Of a stretch of 64,000 bases of DNA, positions 41,206 to 52,830 are shown piece after piece. Source of the DNA: Ascarosepion bandense (Eukaryota > Mollusca > Cephalopoda > Sepiida > Sepiidae). Made by a program: the position numbers and the translations under genes. Location of the stretch: assembly GCA_037127315.1 (NCBI GenBank), contig JBBBDQ010000445.1, forward strand, positions 355,001 through 419,000, given 5' to 3'. Within the stretch, counting starts at the first letter, position 1. Each line of letters opens with the position of its first letter. The notes beneath the pieces were generated by a model. It was not told where the DNA came from, ran no database searches, and was given only the letters and a program-made list of their open reading frames with translations.

Positions 41206-41429
41206 ATAATGGTCTTCTTTTATGTAGGCATTAGCATTGTTAGTGAGGTTCATGACCTCCAGAATCCTTATAGATGATTTGAACTTAGTAAGCATTCTAG
41301 GGTTATGATATTTTTACAACCTGACATTCCTGTATCACAATTTGCTGAATATGTACCTAAAGATAAAACGAGCATGTATTTCAATATTTTTTTCGACAGT
41401 GTCAACCTTAAATCGAAAAGTTTTTTGAG

Positions 41430-41985
41430 CATTGTTCACCAGATCTGTTCAACTTGTACAGCGAGAATATTTTGAGGACCTTAGAAGTTATGCCTGGATT
41501 TGTCATCGGAGGCCACAATTTAAACAACCTAAGGTATGCAGATGATACAGTGCTCATAGCAGACACAAAAAGGAAACTACAAGACCTCCTACAGAAGGTA
41601 GCTGAAGAGAGTGATAACAAATAAACTGCAAGAAAACCGAATTCATGGTCATCAGCAAAAAGGCCAGCCCAAAATGCCAAGTACAGGTCGGGGATACTAG
41701 AATCAAGCAGGTACAAAAATTTAAATACCTGGGAAGTGTTTTAACAGAAGGTGGAAAGTTCGACACAGAGATCCGAAGGCGAATTGGCATGATGAAGGAA
41801 GCATTCCAGAAGTTGAGTAAAATATTAAGAGACAGGACAATTTCGCTAGAAACAAGGAAGAGAGTACTGGATTGCTATGTGCTGTCCATTATTCAATATG
41901 GCAGTGAATGCTGGACAATATCATCAAAGATGAAGGAAAGACTTGAAGCAACTGAAATGTGGTTCTACAGAAGTATAATGGATAT
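41430..41985 (+). pseudogene. RTE-like LINE RT fragment
   Basis: Reads (across frames) [39 protein letters not shown], then [40 protein letters not shown] and [20 protein letters not shown]. The RT catalytic YADD is present. A frameshift lies near 41620. Confidence 0.85.
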
Positions 41986-42550
41986 AAAGTAGGGGATCAA
42001 TTCCATACTACAATCAATATATAAACTGACCCCTCACTTTGTGGTCACATTGGTTTCTATACATTTATATTCCTGAGATCCAAAAGCACAAGGACACATT
42101 CCAGGAGCTGAGAAGAGTATTAAGAAACAGGACAATTACGCTAGAAACAAAGAAGAGAGTACTGGATTGCTATGTGATGTCAGTTCTTCAATATGACAGT
42201 GAATGCTGGACAATATCATCAAAGATGAAGGAAAAACTTGAAGCAATCTGATATGTGATTCTACAGAAGCACACTGCATATAAAGTGAGGGATCAATTCC
42301 ATATTACAATCAATATACAAACTGACCTCTCACTTTGTGGTCGCAGCAGTTTCTATACATTTATATTCCTGAGGTCCAAAAGCACAAGGATGCATTCCAG
42401 GAGGTGAGAAGAGTATTAAGAAACAGGACAATTTCACTAGAAACAAGGAAGAGAGTACTGGATTGCTATGTGTTGTCAGTTCTTCAATATGGCAGTGAAT
42501 GCTGGAGAATGTCATCAAAGATGAAGGAAAGACTTGAAGCAACTAATACC
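41986..42550 (+). repeat. LINE segment repeated twice more with hairpin spacers
   Basis: After WFYRS the sequence passes into a spacer (41985-42080; GGGATCAATTCC, AAACTGACCCCTCACTTT, TTTCTATACATTTATATTCC), then the LINE segment FQELRRVLRNRTITLETKKR to RLEAI again (42090-42250), the spacer again (42270-42380), and a third copy FQEVRRVLRNRTISLETRKR (42390-42545). Confidence 0.88.
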
Positions 42551-42907
42551 TGAGTTGTGTTTTTTTCCAGACCTATTCTGGACCCACAACATTTACTAAG
42601 CAGAAAAACTGTTTACTTCAACTATTTCTCTAGTTACTTTGAACAACACAAGCCACAAATCTCTTCAAGTGAGTAAACAAACTTTTACTAATATTTTGTG
42701 TTGGGACATTTTATCGTGCATGAATGCTGGACAGAGTTATTGAAGAAATAACTCTGAGATTTCAACAGCTTCATCAACTTGCTGAGAAATATGCTTTCCT
42801 TACTCCATTAAATCTTTTGGATGATAAATAGGAGTGTCAAATAGATCACGACAGCTTTGATAAAGTCTCATTAAGAGAAAAGGACTAAAAATTTTATTAC
42901 TGTTGTT

Positions 42908-43532
42908 AAGGATCTGCGTTGTGGTGTAGTGGATATCGACTCAGAATGACAAATCTGGAAGCCAAGTTCAAATTCCAGTTGAATTCATGGCATTCATTTA
43001 CACACAAATATTCTTGGGAAAAGTTTTAATCCGTCACTTCCCTCCAGTTATGGGTTAAATAATAAGATAGAGTTCTATAGTCTTGGCTGGCAACCAGTCT
43101 GCTGCAGAAAGCAATGGCAACCTTCTGTGGGATAATCTTCTGCCCAGTCACTCATGTCGCTTTCGAGACATGATCACCCAAAGTGTGTATCACATATGGC
43201 ACTTAACTGACTGACTAAATATAATAGTTGAAAACATGATTAAGGTTTCTACTCAGCATAAAGTGAGGGGGGATCAGTTTTATATTGTTATGAAGTAATA
43301 AACTGATCCCCCACTAATTACTACTTAATTATATAATACATCTCTTCCCCCTCTAGCTATGATTCAAATAATGCAACAGATTGGGTTCTATAGCCTTGGC
43401 TGGCAACCAGTCTACTGCAGAAAGCAATGGCAAGCTACTGCAGGATAATCTTCTGCCCAGTCAGTCATGTCTTTTTCGAGACATGATCACCCAAAGCGTC
43501 TATCACATATGACACTTAACTAACTGACTATT
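42908..43532 (+). repeat. Composite SINE: complete SINE, hairpin spacer, second body
   Basis: Full SINE (42908-43245), spacer with the hairpin GGGGGATCAGTTT/AAACTGATCCCCC (about 43267-43313), then a second body (43345-43532). Inverted counterpart of 22686-23283. Confidence 0.85.
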
Positions 43533-43798
43533 ACAGAAGAAATACGAATGTGTAAAGTAGGTCTCCTTGAACTTTTGCAGTTTATTCAAAAGTATAATTT
43601 TGGGAACTTGGTCCCAAATATCAGAATAATGCTATGGATTTTTGTCACAATTTCCGTTTGTATTGCTACCTGTGAGAGAGATATGGTAAACCAAGGTAAA
43701 AATTTTATTTGGTTTTGGCCTTGTTTAGTTTCGTCCACTATAAGAAATATAGTAATTTTCTAAGCACCGCTTAGATGCGGCACAAGGTCGAAAGTATG

Positions 43799-43886
43799 GG
43801 ACACCCAGTGAGGATCGAACTCACTACTTAGTTGTAATGGTTCTACCAAGACAGGCTTGGTAACCATTACACCACCTCAAGGTGCC
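43799..43886 (-). repeat. tRNA-like sequence, probably a SINE head
   Basis: Minus strand: GGCACCT acceptor-like 5' arm pairs with GGGTGTC; A box TGGTGTAATGG; anticodon-arm-like CCAAGCCTGTCTTGG; T arm GTGAGTTCGATCCTCAC. One extra base before the 3' acceptor strand and an oversized variable region argue against a working tRNA. Confidence 0.5.
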
Positions 43887-43904
43887 TATCCGCAATAGGA
43901 AATT

Positions 43905-44235
43905 TTTTTTTTTTTAATCATATCACCCCGAGCAAGGCGGTAACGCCACTGATGCGCAGGGGGATACGTAAGAGTGAAAAGATTGGAAAAGAGAAAGCTG
44001 GAAACCACATCCTAGACAGGAAACAAGGGATGAGCCTCTTCACCTGTTCAATAGACGTGGGTGGAGTGTGAACCGGGTGATAGTTTAGTCTATCTACTCC
44101 AATTGAAAAGAAAAAAAAAAGAAAAAAAAAGAGTGAAAAGAATGGAAAAGAGAAAGCCGGAAACCACATCCTAAACAGGAAACAAGGGATGAGCCTCTTC
44201 ACCTGTTCAATAGATGTGGGTGGAGTGTTAACCAG
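43905..44235 (-). repeat. SINE-B, dimeric copy
   Basis: Minus strand: a partial unit (44235-44130), T-rich linker, full unit (44103-43905) ending with the GGGGTGATATGATT tail. Same partial-linker-full order as 23430-23752. Confidence 0.82.
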
Positions 44236-44455
44236 CTGATATAAAAATAAATATAACAATCGAGATGTTGTATTAAAATACCATTAAACAATTCTGTATT
44301 TTCCAAAAGAACATTATTTATATTGTTTGAACTAAAGCAGGGACAATCAGCCATGTCTGGTACAAGGCCGATTCACGAACATAGCCGACAATCCCCACAA
44401 CTTAAGAATTATCAGAAGGTTGAAAGCTGGAAAAATAAAAGTATTTCATTTGTCA

Positions 44456-44570
44456 AGGTAGAAGTTGATCAAACTGTTTTGTGCAACTCGGATATTGCAC
44501 TTTGTGTGTGGCATCATGGAAACTACTCTGAACCCTGTTGTCAAGCAAATACAAAATTTTTTTAAACATT
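44456..44570 (+). repeat. 115-bp repeat, copy 1
   Basis: AGTTGATCAAACTGTTTTGT to CAAGCAAATACAAAATTTTT; second copy at 45006-45121, about 95% identical by eye. The ORF through copy 1 has no recognisable domain. Confidence 0.85.
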
Positions 44571-44639
44571 AAAATTAAATATTTGTCTGTATTTTAACTC
44601 TGAGTTTTCTCAAGCATTTTTATTTTCCTTATGTTACAA

Positions 44640-44995
44640 TTAACCCGTAACATAAATGGGGGCTTATCTGGGATTAAACGTAATAGTATGCTCTAGCCTT
44701 CTTTAGGTGATTGTCGTCAAGACCAGTGCATAAGTGTTTATTGGCTCCAATGACTTGACCCAAAAAGTTAAATGCCTGGCTACACAAAAAACGTAAATGG
44801 AGATGTCTGGAAGTGGCATAACTTGTTAAACAAGAACAATCTACCTAGTGATTGAAATAGTGTTCAGTTCAAAATTCCAATCCCCCTGAAGAAGGTTGGC
44901 ATGTATAACAGCTGAAACATTGTAAATATGGTAACCAAGATGAGGACAAGTCGGAATAATGTAAATAATTACAATACCTCATCTTGGAAATAAAA
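44640..44995 (-). repeat. Repeat family with CTTCTTCAGG core, inverted copy
   Basis: Minus-strand relative of 25300-25530, lying exactly between the two 115-bp repeats. Plus strand reads CCCCTGAAGAAGGTTGGCAT and AGCTGAAACATTG. Confidence 0.65.
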
Positions 44996-45005
44996 ACAGG
45001 TGTTG

Positions 45006-45121
45006 AAGGTAAAAGTTGACCAAAATGTTTTGTGCAACTCGAATATTGCACTTTGTGTGTGGCATCGTGGAAACTACTCTGAACCCTGTTGTCAAGCAAA
45101 TACAAAATTTTTTTGAACATT
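45006..45121 (+). repeat. 115-bp repeat, copy 2
   Basis: AGTTGACCAAAATGTTTTGT to CAAGCAAATACAAAATTTTT; see 44456-44570. A weaker third relative starts at about 47265. Confidence 0.85.
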
Positions 45122-45224
45122 TCGGCACTACCCCACCACCAAGCGCTTAATGGTTTGTATTGCACTCTGTTCATGTTGTCCTGTTTGATAAAATAAATTG
45201 TTTTTTTTTTTCATATTTTTTGTT

Positions 45225-45825
45225 AGTTGTTTTTGTTTTATGGCATATCAACCTCAGCGGGTCATTTATTGCCAACTAAATTTTATTTATTTATTGCTGG
45301 TTATACCTTTTTCTTTCAACAATTTATTGTTGTTTTTATATAAGTTTTTGTGTCTAATAATACTTTTTCTTTTTGAATATCAAGATTCATTGGGATTTGT
45401 TTTTAAGGGCAGGGTCTCCAAGTCCTACTCTTATTTAACCCATAACTGGAGGGAAGGGACAGATTAACACCTTTCCCAAGGGTACCAGTGCTTAAGTGAA
45501 TGCAGGGTATTCAACTGGGATTCGAACTCGGCTCACCGATTTCTTTTTCCGAGCCGATATCCACTGCACCACAACACACATCTATCACTAAACACTTACA
45601 GCACCTGGTATTCCCATGTAAATACTGACCAGGCTCAATATTGCTTAACTTCGGTGATTGAGTGAGAACTGGTGTATTTAACATAATATGGCCATAAGCA
45701 CTCACAACCGTCACTAAACGCTTACAGCACCTGGTATTCCCAAGCGGTCACCCATCTAAGTACTGACCAGGCTCAACGTTGCTTAACTTCGGTGATCGAG
45801 TGAGAACGTGATATGGCCGTAAGCC
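45225..45825 (-). repeat. 5S-5S-tRNA chimeric SINE
   Basis: Minus strand: two 5S-like modules in tandem (45825-45720 and 45699-45593), then the tRNA-like head with GGTGCAGTGGATATCGGC and GAGTTCGAATCCCAG, body, A/T-rich middle, and tail GGTTGATATGCCATAAAAC. The first 5S module lacks about 14 bases of its 5' third but keeps the internal promoter. Confidence 0.85.
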
Positions 45826-45839
45826 TTTTTTATATTTAC

Positions 45840-47990
45840 TGTGTCCTTGATTTTTGTAAGCTGCTGGGAAGTCTTTGCATGTTTGTATTATGTCACATGC
45901 ATCTCAGTTCAATCCCTTAGTACTTGTGTCCATCCTTTGAGGTTTGAAAAGAAATCACTTGACTGGCGGTCAAGAGTGAGGGGAAAATTTACTCAACCGA
46001 CTCCATTTTCTTGATAGTCACCTTATGTGAATCGCTGGCGAAAAACAAAAAATGAAATTTTAATTAAAATTTTGAACGTGTGAGAAAGGATTAAAAAAAT
46101 TTTTAAAAATAACGAAATTTGATCTTTCCTCTTAATATCAGCATAAACATTTTGATGATAAAACTTTATTTTATTAAGTTTGAGCACTTTTAACATCATG
46201 ATATGCTGTTTTTTTTTGTTTTTTTTGTTTTTTTTTCACAGTTGAGTGGAGGTACCTAAATTTATAGTTTCTTTCTTCTGTTTGACAACAGCCTCTATCT
46301 CATAGATGATAAAAAAAGCAAATCTGATTTTCTCAACAATTTTTTATAAAAAAATGACTTACTTGTATAATTTGTTTTTTGGTGTGTGGTTGAAAGAAGT
46401 ATGCATATTTTTTTTTCTTTCTTTTAAATGTTCGTTTTTACTTTTCGTAAGCGGGGAGGAAATATAGATGTTGAGTCAAGGATAATAGTTTTCAAAATGA
46501 GTTTCTAAAAATCTGTGAGCATCTTTAAGCTGGGCAACAGAGACATTTCGGCTACACTCTGGAAGCATTAATTAAATGAATGTTTACACTGACCGGAACG
46601 CTAAAAGCAAGGCATGAGCTTGTCAATTTAAATTCCATTTGTCAGATCTTGCTTTGATGATTGCGGGATGTCACTGTCTTTTGCTTAACCACACATTTCA
46701 ACATAAATCAGGCGCCATGCATAAGACCAAAGAGTTCAATAATGTCATTGTAGGTCATTCTAAGTAATTTGTGAATTTTCAATGGCATACTTTTGGGTTG
46801 TAAAAGGAATCATTTGCTTTTTCTATATTTGAAGGGACATGTTTCATTGAGAGATTTTTAATCGACTGCGGGCGAGTAAAGCAGTAAATTTTAATCGCCC
46901 AATTAAGTTTTTAATCGACTGAGTCAGATCTCAAAGGCTCTTGTGTCAAATGTTTAGTTTGATGGATGACTGATAACCTAATTATACAAGCCAAAAATCT
47001 TTTTTGAAATTGAATACAGGGTACAAAAAAAAATCTTAATCTTCAATTCTGTTAAGTTTCATATTCCTTTATTCTCACATTCCACTTTAGAAATTTGGGT
47101 ACTCTATTGGTCATTTGCACTCAGATAATCAAGTAGAAAAACAATGCAAATTTTGTTCGTCTATAAACAAATTAAGCACACCTATAGGAGTAAATAGGTT
47201 TTTACATATTTGAAAGTTGAACGTTTATTAAATTGGCCTTGTGTCAAACATAACCAAACTACCCACAACTTAAGAATTATTAGAATCATCAGAAGCTTGA
47301 AGGCTTGAAGAATAAAAGTATTTCGTTTGTATGTTAAAGTAGAACTTTATTAACAGAACAGAGTAACATCTATTTGTAGAAGTTAAATGTTCAATGAGAA
47401 AGTGTTGTAAGGAGTTTAGTGAATCCAGAGTTCTAGTTCTAAGTAGCAGAATGTGTTTATACAGAATTAACAGGGTTACTAATAAAGTCTGTGTTTCTTT
47501 CCTTTATTTTTTTATGGCTGGTGAGAAAGTGAAAAGGAAGGTGAAGCAAAAAAGGAAAATTGTACTTATCAAAGTTAATTTTTAGAAGTCAATTGAAGTG
47601 CCTTAAAGTTGTTGTTGTTGGTGTTGTTGTCTTCTTCTTTGTTGACGGCAAGAATAGTGAGAAGGAAGAAGGAGAACGAATGTGTGTTGGGACGTTATGT
47701 TCGGGTCAGTAGCTTGAAGTTTCTTTTGTCACATCTTGGTGTCTAATCTCACTTCCATCTCTAACTGATTCGGCTTTCTTTCTTTCTTTTTATAGCTGAA
47801 GACTTTTTCACATCGGAGTGTTAATTTCTCTCTCAGTTTTGCAAATCGCTTCCTTTCATTGGTTAGAAAATTATTTGAACATCGGACTGCGAAATTTAGC
47901 TTTGTCTTTTTCTTTCAGTATAGGGTCAGTACTTTTTTCTATTTGTCAAAATTAAAATTTCACACAGGATTGTAGAATTTGCAAAAGTGA
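45840..47990. other. Intergenic sequence, little recognised
   Basis: Unassigned AT-rich sequence. CATCATCAGAAG-type low-similarity patches and GTT repeats at 47605-47630 occur. A 63-codon ORF at 47394 has no recognisable motif. Confidence 0.35.
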
Positions 47991-48019
47991 AGAAAATAGA
48001 GTTACTTTTAATTCTGTAT

Positions 48020-48200
48020 TCACCACAGAACTGTTGTCCTCATCTTTATTGCCATGTTTACAATGTTTCAGCTCTTGTATGCTCTGGCCTTCTTCAGTTG
48101 CTAGGAATTTCAAACAGAATGCTTTATTTCAATCACTGGGGTATATAATGTTGACCATGTCTACCATAGTTTATGAATATAGAATACAGCCCAGTACGTA
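48020..48200 (+). repeat. Repeat family with CTTCTTCAG core, copy 3
   Basis: TGTTGTCCTCATCTTTATTG, GTTTCAGCTCTTGTATGCTC, CTTCTTCAGTTGCTAGGAAT. Confidence 0.65.
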
Positions 48201-48639
48201 ATCTGTTCAATGAAACAACGTCAAAGATTAACACTCACGAGTCAGACACTCTACTGAATCGGATTAGATCACTTGGGAAAATATGGCCGCCTTTTATACA
48301 CGTTGCATTGAATATTTTGAGCCTTCTGATTGGTTAACTCTTCTATTGGTGAACTCTAAAAGGAGTCAGCCCATTGCTGGCCCACCAGTATACAACCGTT
48401 CCCAAAAAACTTCAACATATAATTCTCATTCCATATGTGATACCACTTCCGGATGCCATGTAGTTATCTCCCTTTAACTCAACTTTCTAAGTTATTTGTT
48501 CACCACTGCTGTAGCCAGGTATTGAACTCACAATTCTTTGGGTCAAGTCACTGGAACTAACCAACACTTATATCCACTGGGCCATGTCAGAAGTATTGAC
48601 AGACACTTTACAAAAGAGGTAATGTTCTTATGTCTGGTA

Positions 48640-48890
48640 CAAGGTTGGTAAGAGGAGTTTAAGAGTGTTCTTTGTGTTAAGGCAGTAATTGATTGAATGT
48701 TTACGAGATAACTGTGTATTGAGTAGAGCGGGGTTGTAGTTGTAGTCCGATGATGATTTTCATGTAAACGCTCGGTTAAATTATTCATTTTCTGTGTCTT
48801 CTTCTTTGGGTTTGGCTTTACAAAATGTTCTTGATGAAGAAGAAAGCAAGAAAAATCGGCACAAGAGAGAGAATGAGAAGGTTAAGCCAA
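48640..48890 (+). repeat. Distant copy of the (AG)n minisatellite unit
   Basis: GGCAGTAATTGATTGAATG, GGGGTTGTAGTTGTAGTC, TGTCTTCTTCTTTGGGTTTG and GGCTTTACAAAATGTTCTTG match the 61484-62190 units, ending in a short GAGAGA run. Confidence 0.7.
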
Positions 48891-48954
48891 TAGTGTCTAC
48901 CTGACGTGGTTGAGGGAAACATGAAATTCAGTCCACAGATTAGACACTCAAAAC

Positions 48955-49880
48955 CACTTGTGGTCCTGGGCATGATATTAAACTGCATCCAGTAGCAAGG
49001 CCTCTGATTGGGAGGTTGTGAGGAGCATGGAACCACCTCTTAATTGCTGTTGTTCTCAGGTCCACCCTAACCTGGAGTGGTAGCAGCTGTTAGGTTCCCA
49101 CCTACAGGCAAATAGTTAACCCCCAAACTGGGGTCAAAACACTATGAATGAATAAAATGTTAAACCACCTCTTAATTTCTGTTGTTTTCAGGTCCACCCT
49201 GTATGCTGGGTGGTAGCACCTGTTAGGGTCCCAGCTATGGTCAAATAATGAACCTCCCCATTAAACACTATGAAAAGTATAAAAATAAATTTTTTACAGT
49301 AAAAATACCAGCAATACATTTTCATCTGAAGACCATTTTTATCTGTAGTTGAAGGCTGGTCCTGGGTATGACAGTAAACTACATCTGGCAGCAAGGCCTC
49401 CAATTGGGAGGTTTTAAGGAGCATGGCACCACCTCTTAATTACTGTTATTCCCAGGTCCACCCTGACCTGGAGTGGTAACATCTGTTAGGGTCCCAACTA
49501 TGGGCAAATAGTTAACCTCCAAACTGGGGTCAAGGCACTATGAAAGACTTTTATAGAAATATATACATAAAAATAGACTTTTATAGAAAAATATACATTT
49601 TTGAAGGAAAAATATTACCAACAATACATTTTTGAAGAAAACATTATTACCATAACACATTTTTGAAGGAAAAAATTATTCTCTGCAAAACATTTTTAAA
49701 TACAAAACTAGAAGACATTTTCAGTTTTCTAAAATAAAAAAGAATAAAAACAAGAAAATTTTCATTAAAATCTGATTAAATCAACCTTCTTACGATAACC
49801 AAACATTAAAAAAACAAACCTTAAAACCCCACCTTTTTAGCATTAAATAACCCACAGAGATTGGTATGCCGTTATACAAA
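48955..49880 (-). repeat. 500-bp SINE-like retroposon, one full and two partial copies
   Basis: Full copy 49362-49880 ends (plus strand) in TTTTTAGCATTAAATAACCC and GGTATGCCGTTATACAAAAC. Partial head copies lie at 48955-49145 and 49165-49290. Confidence 0.78.
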
Positions 49881-50134
49881 ACTCAAACTCAAACTCAAAA
49901 CCACTTGTATTTATACTTTTTTTGGAAGTCAAAAAAGGATCACTTTTCAAACATACATTTTTTTGTTCTCCAATTGGTTAATATATGTATATTTCTTTTT
50001 TAATTTGTTTTGTTAACTGGAAGATCTGCATTGATCCGCTTGTGCAGAAATGCATTTATGCCATTTTGTTTCATGTTGTTGAAGTGATAAATTCTGATTC
50101 ACCACAAGGTTTATCTAAACTTATTTATAAATGG

Positions 50135-50138
<4 letters not shown>

Positions 50139-50184
<46 letters not shown>
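50139..50184. repeat. (GT)n microsatellite
   Basis: Expansion of the TG-rich patch near the 5' end of the Helitron-like element. Confidence 0.95.
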
Positions 50185-50187
<3 letters not shown>

Positions 50188-50742
50188 ATATAGACTCCGA
50201 AAGAGCTGAACCAATTTTCTTGAAAATTTACACAGTTGTACTATAAGCGTCTGCGAGTGTTCTTAGCTAGGTTTTGTGTCAAGGTACCCCCGATAAATAT
50301 TGAAAATTGATAATCAAAAAAATCGGGTTATAGAAGGAGTGGTCCGATTTTAATCAAATTTAATACACTCATAGACAAAAACATAAGAAACGATATTAAG
50401 AAGTATCAATGTTGCAGTTCTTACAATAGTGCAGAAAATCGATAATATATATATATTGGAGTAGATAGACTAAACTATCACCCGGTTCACACTCCACCCA
50501 CGTCTATTGAACAGGTGAAGAGGCTCATCCCTTGTTCCTTGTTTAGGATGTTTTTTTTTGTTTTTTTTTTATAAGCGTTTCACCCCGAGCAAGGCATGTC
50601 ACTGCCACTACTGTGCAGGGGGCTACGTAGAGTGGAGAAAGGCTGATTAAATATAGGAAATGACAGAGGGTGGGTGATAGGCGGGTAAGGATACTGAGAA
50701 TGAGGGTTGGGTAGATGAGAGTGTTGTGAGAATAGTTGGGAG

Positions 50743-52826
50743 TTAGTGTGATAGGAGGTGTCTATTGACCTTACATTTAAACACCTGGAGATTGTAACTG
50801 TCGGGAAAGCAGACTTGTGGAAGGGAGTTCCACAGGCGGGAAGCGCGAGAAAAGAAGCTGTTGGAGTAGAATTTACGGTTACATCTTATTTGTTTAACTG
50901 TAAAAGGGTGGGACATAGTTGCTAATCTAGTATCTCGTGTAAATTCGTGCTTAGGCGGCACCAGTGATCTAAGCTCATCAGAGCAGAAGCCATGAAAATA
51001 CTTGTAGAAGAGGCACAGGGAAGCCATATCACGCCGGTGTGAGAGCGGCTGCAGCCGGTCTGCCAAGTCAGTATCAACCACGTTACAGATCCTCCTTTGT
51101 ATTTTGTCAAGAAGCCCAAGGAGAGCAGCAGGGGCACCCGACCAGATATGGCAGCAATATTCAATACACGGGCGGATGGTAGATTTGTATATGTGCAGAA
51201 TAGATTCAGGTGGGAAAAATTTCCGGGCCCTGCACAGGGAGCCCACTTTCATAGCAGCAGATTTGGCAATGGATTCAATATAGTCATTCCATTTGAGGTT
51301 CGCTGAGAGTGTAAGGCCAAGGAGGCGTAGTATTTTACTCTCTGGGAGGCTAGCCTGTCCCATGCTAATGGGAGGTAGATGTGATTGTCTATGGTGATTA
51401 GTTGATAACAGCTTTGTTTTGGAGGCATTGAAATTTACCAACCATTTCCTACCCCAGGTCACTACGGATTGGAGGTCCCTTTCAAGTACGTCAGCGAGGT
51501 TCACTTTGTCGTCCAGACCTGGTTTCTGATCGATGCGGGAGTAGATTGTTGTGTCGTCGGCATACATGCCAACTTGGGATCTAATGGAGTCGGGGAGATC
51601 ATTAATGTAGATCAGAAAGAGCGTGGGACCTAGGATAGAACCTTGAGGGACGCCCGCGTTCGTCTGGTAGTTTTGGGAGGCATGCCCATTTAATACCACC
51701 TTCAATGTGCGGTTAGAGAGGAAAGACTGGATGAGGTCAAACAGATGTCCAGTTATCCCATAGCTCCGCAGTTTGCACAAGAGGCCAGCATGCCAGACCC
51801 TGTCGAATGCTTTGGAGATATCCAAGGCAACGGTTCGGGCTTCACCATTCTTGTCAAGTGCCTGGTATATGTACTCGGTAATGGTCGTTAGCATATCAGC
51901 AGTAGACCTGGTGAAGCGAAACCCATACTGTTTGTCAGAGAGAAGCCCATTGGCCATAAGATGCTGAATCACCTCGGCGTTGATAATGGCTTCGAAAACT
52001 TTGCCAAAGATTGGAAGGAGACTAATAGGACGGTAATTGGCGGGGTCTGAGGGTTCGCCAGAATTCTTAAATATAGGTACTACGCAGGAGGCCTTCCAAC
52101 AGGCAGGAAAGCAGGCAGCAGATAGGCAGAGGTTATAGAGTTTAGAGAGGACAGAGGAGAGTTCTGGGGCACATTTCTTCAGTACTATGACTGGGATTCC
52201 ATCACCGCCGCTTGCTTTGTGTGGGTCAAGTTGCGCAATTATCTTGGCGACCAGCGAGGGTGTAATGTGGACGTTATTTAGTTGAGCCTTAGTTCTGGGT
52301 GGGAAGTCTGGTGTAGGTATTCCTAACGAGTCCAGTGTCAAATTGGTTGAGAATCTACGGGCAAAGCATTCAGCCTTGTCGGCTGGGGAGGTGAGAACTT
52401 CAAATTCATTGATTAGTGGGGGTATTGAAGTCTTGTTCCTGCTGAGCATGCTTTTGCAGAGACGCCAGTAATCTTTGGAGCCAAACTTAGAGGATGCTAT
52501 GCGTTGCCTAATTCTGGTAGCAAACGCCCTCTTGGCTTCGTTCAGTACTTTTTTACACTTGTTCTGTGCTGAGGTGAAAAGGCGCCTGTTTTGGTTCGAC
52601 GAGCAGCTTCGATAGAGCCGGAAGAAATGGTTCCGGTGGGCAATAGCGGCCGAGCAAGCGGGTGAGAACCAGGGGGACGAATTTGGTTTTAGTTGGAATT
52701 TTCTGGCAGGGATAAAAGCATCGATGCCAGCCTTAACCCAAGAGGAGACTTCGGAGGCACAGTCTTCGACAGGAAGATCAAAGACGTTGTTCCAGGGGAC
52801 GTCGCAGAGGAAGTCCCTGAACGAGT
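50743..52826 (-). CDS. LINE reverse transcriptase ORF
   Basis: An open frame of nearly 700 codons from just after the frameshift at 52827-52830 to the stop at 50743; the first Met is at 52449. Motifs in order: HKASGGDGIPVIVLKKCAPE, NYRPISLLPIFGKVFE, DKQYGFRFTRSTADMLT, VALDISKAFDRVWHAGLL, GVPQGSILGPTLFLIYINDL, YADDTTIYSR (catalytic Asp pair present), KILRLLGLTL, and a C-terminal RRICNVV/ASRLWNSLP region typical of invertebrate Jockey/CR1-like LINEs. No stop inside, so this RT part could be active in principle. On its own it lacks an intact endonuclease. Confidence 0.88.
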
Positions 52827-52830
52827 CCCC

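Noticed and set aside
41408..41790. Overlapping minus-strand ORFs
   Set aside because: Antisense to the RTE-like RT with its YADD motif on the plus strand.
43799..43886. Functional tRNA gene
   Set aside because: One extra base in the acceptor/T-arm junction, oversized variable region, and no clear anticodon loop; more likely a SINE head.
44323..44565. 80-codon ORF as a small gene
   Set aside because: Half of it is the 115-bp repeat also found at 45006-45121, and no domain is recognisable.
45593..45825. Functional 5S rRNA gene pair
   Set aside because: Substitutions, internal losses and fusion to a tRNA-SINE with a retroposon tail show they are SINE modules.
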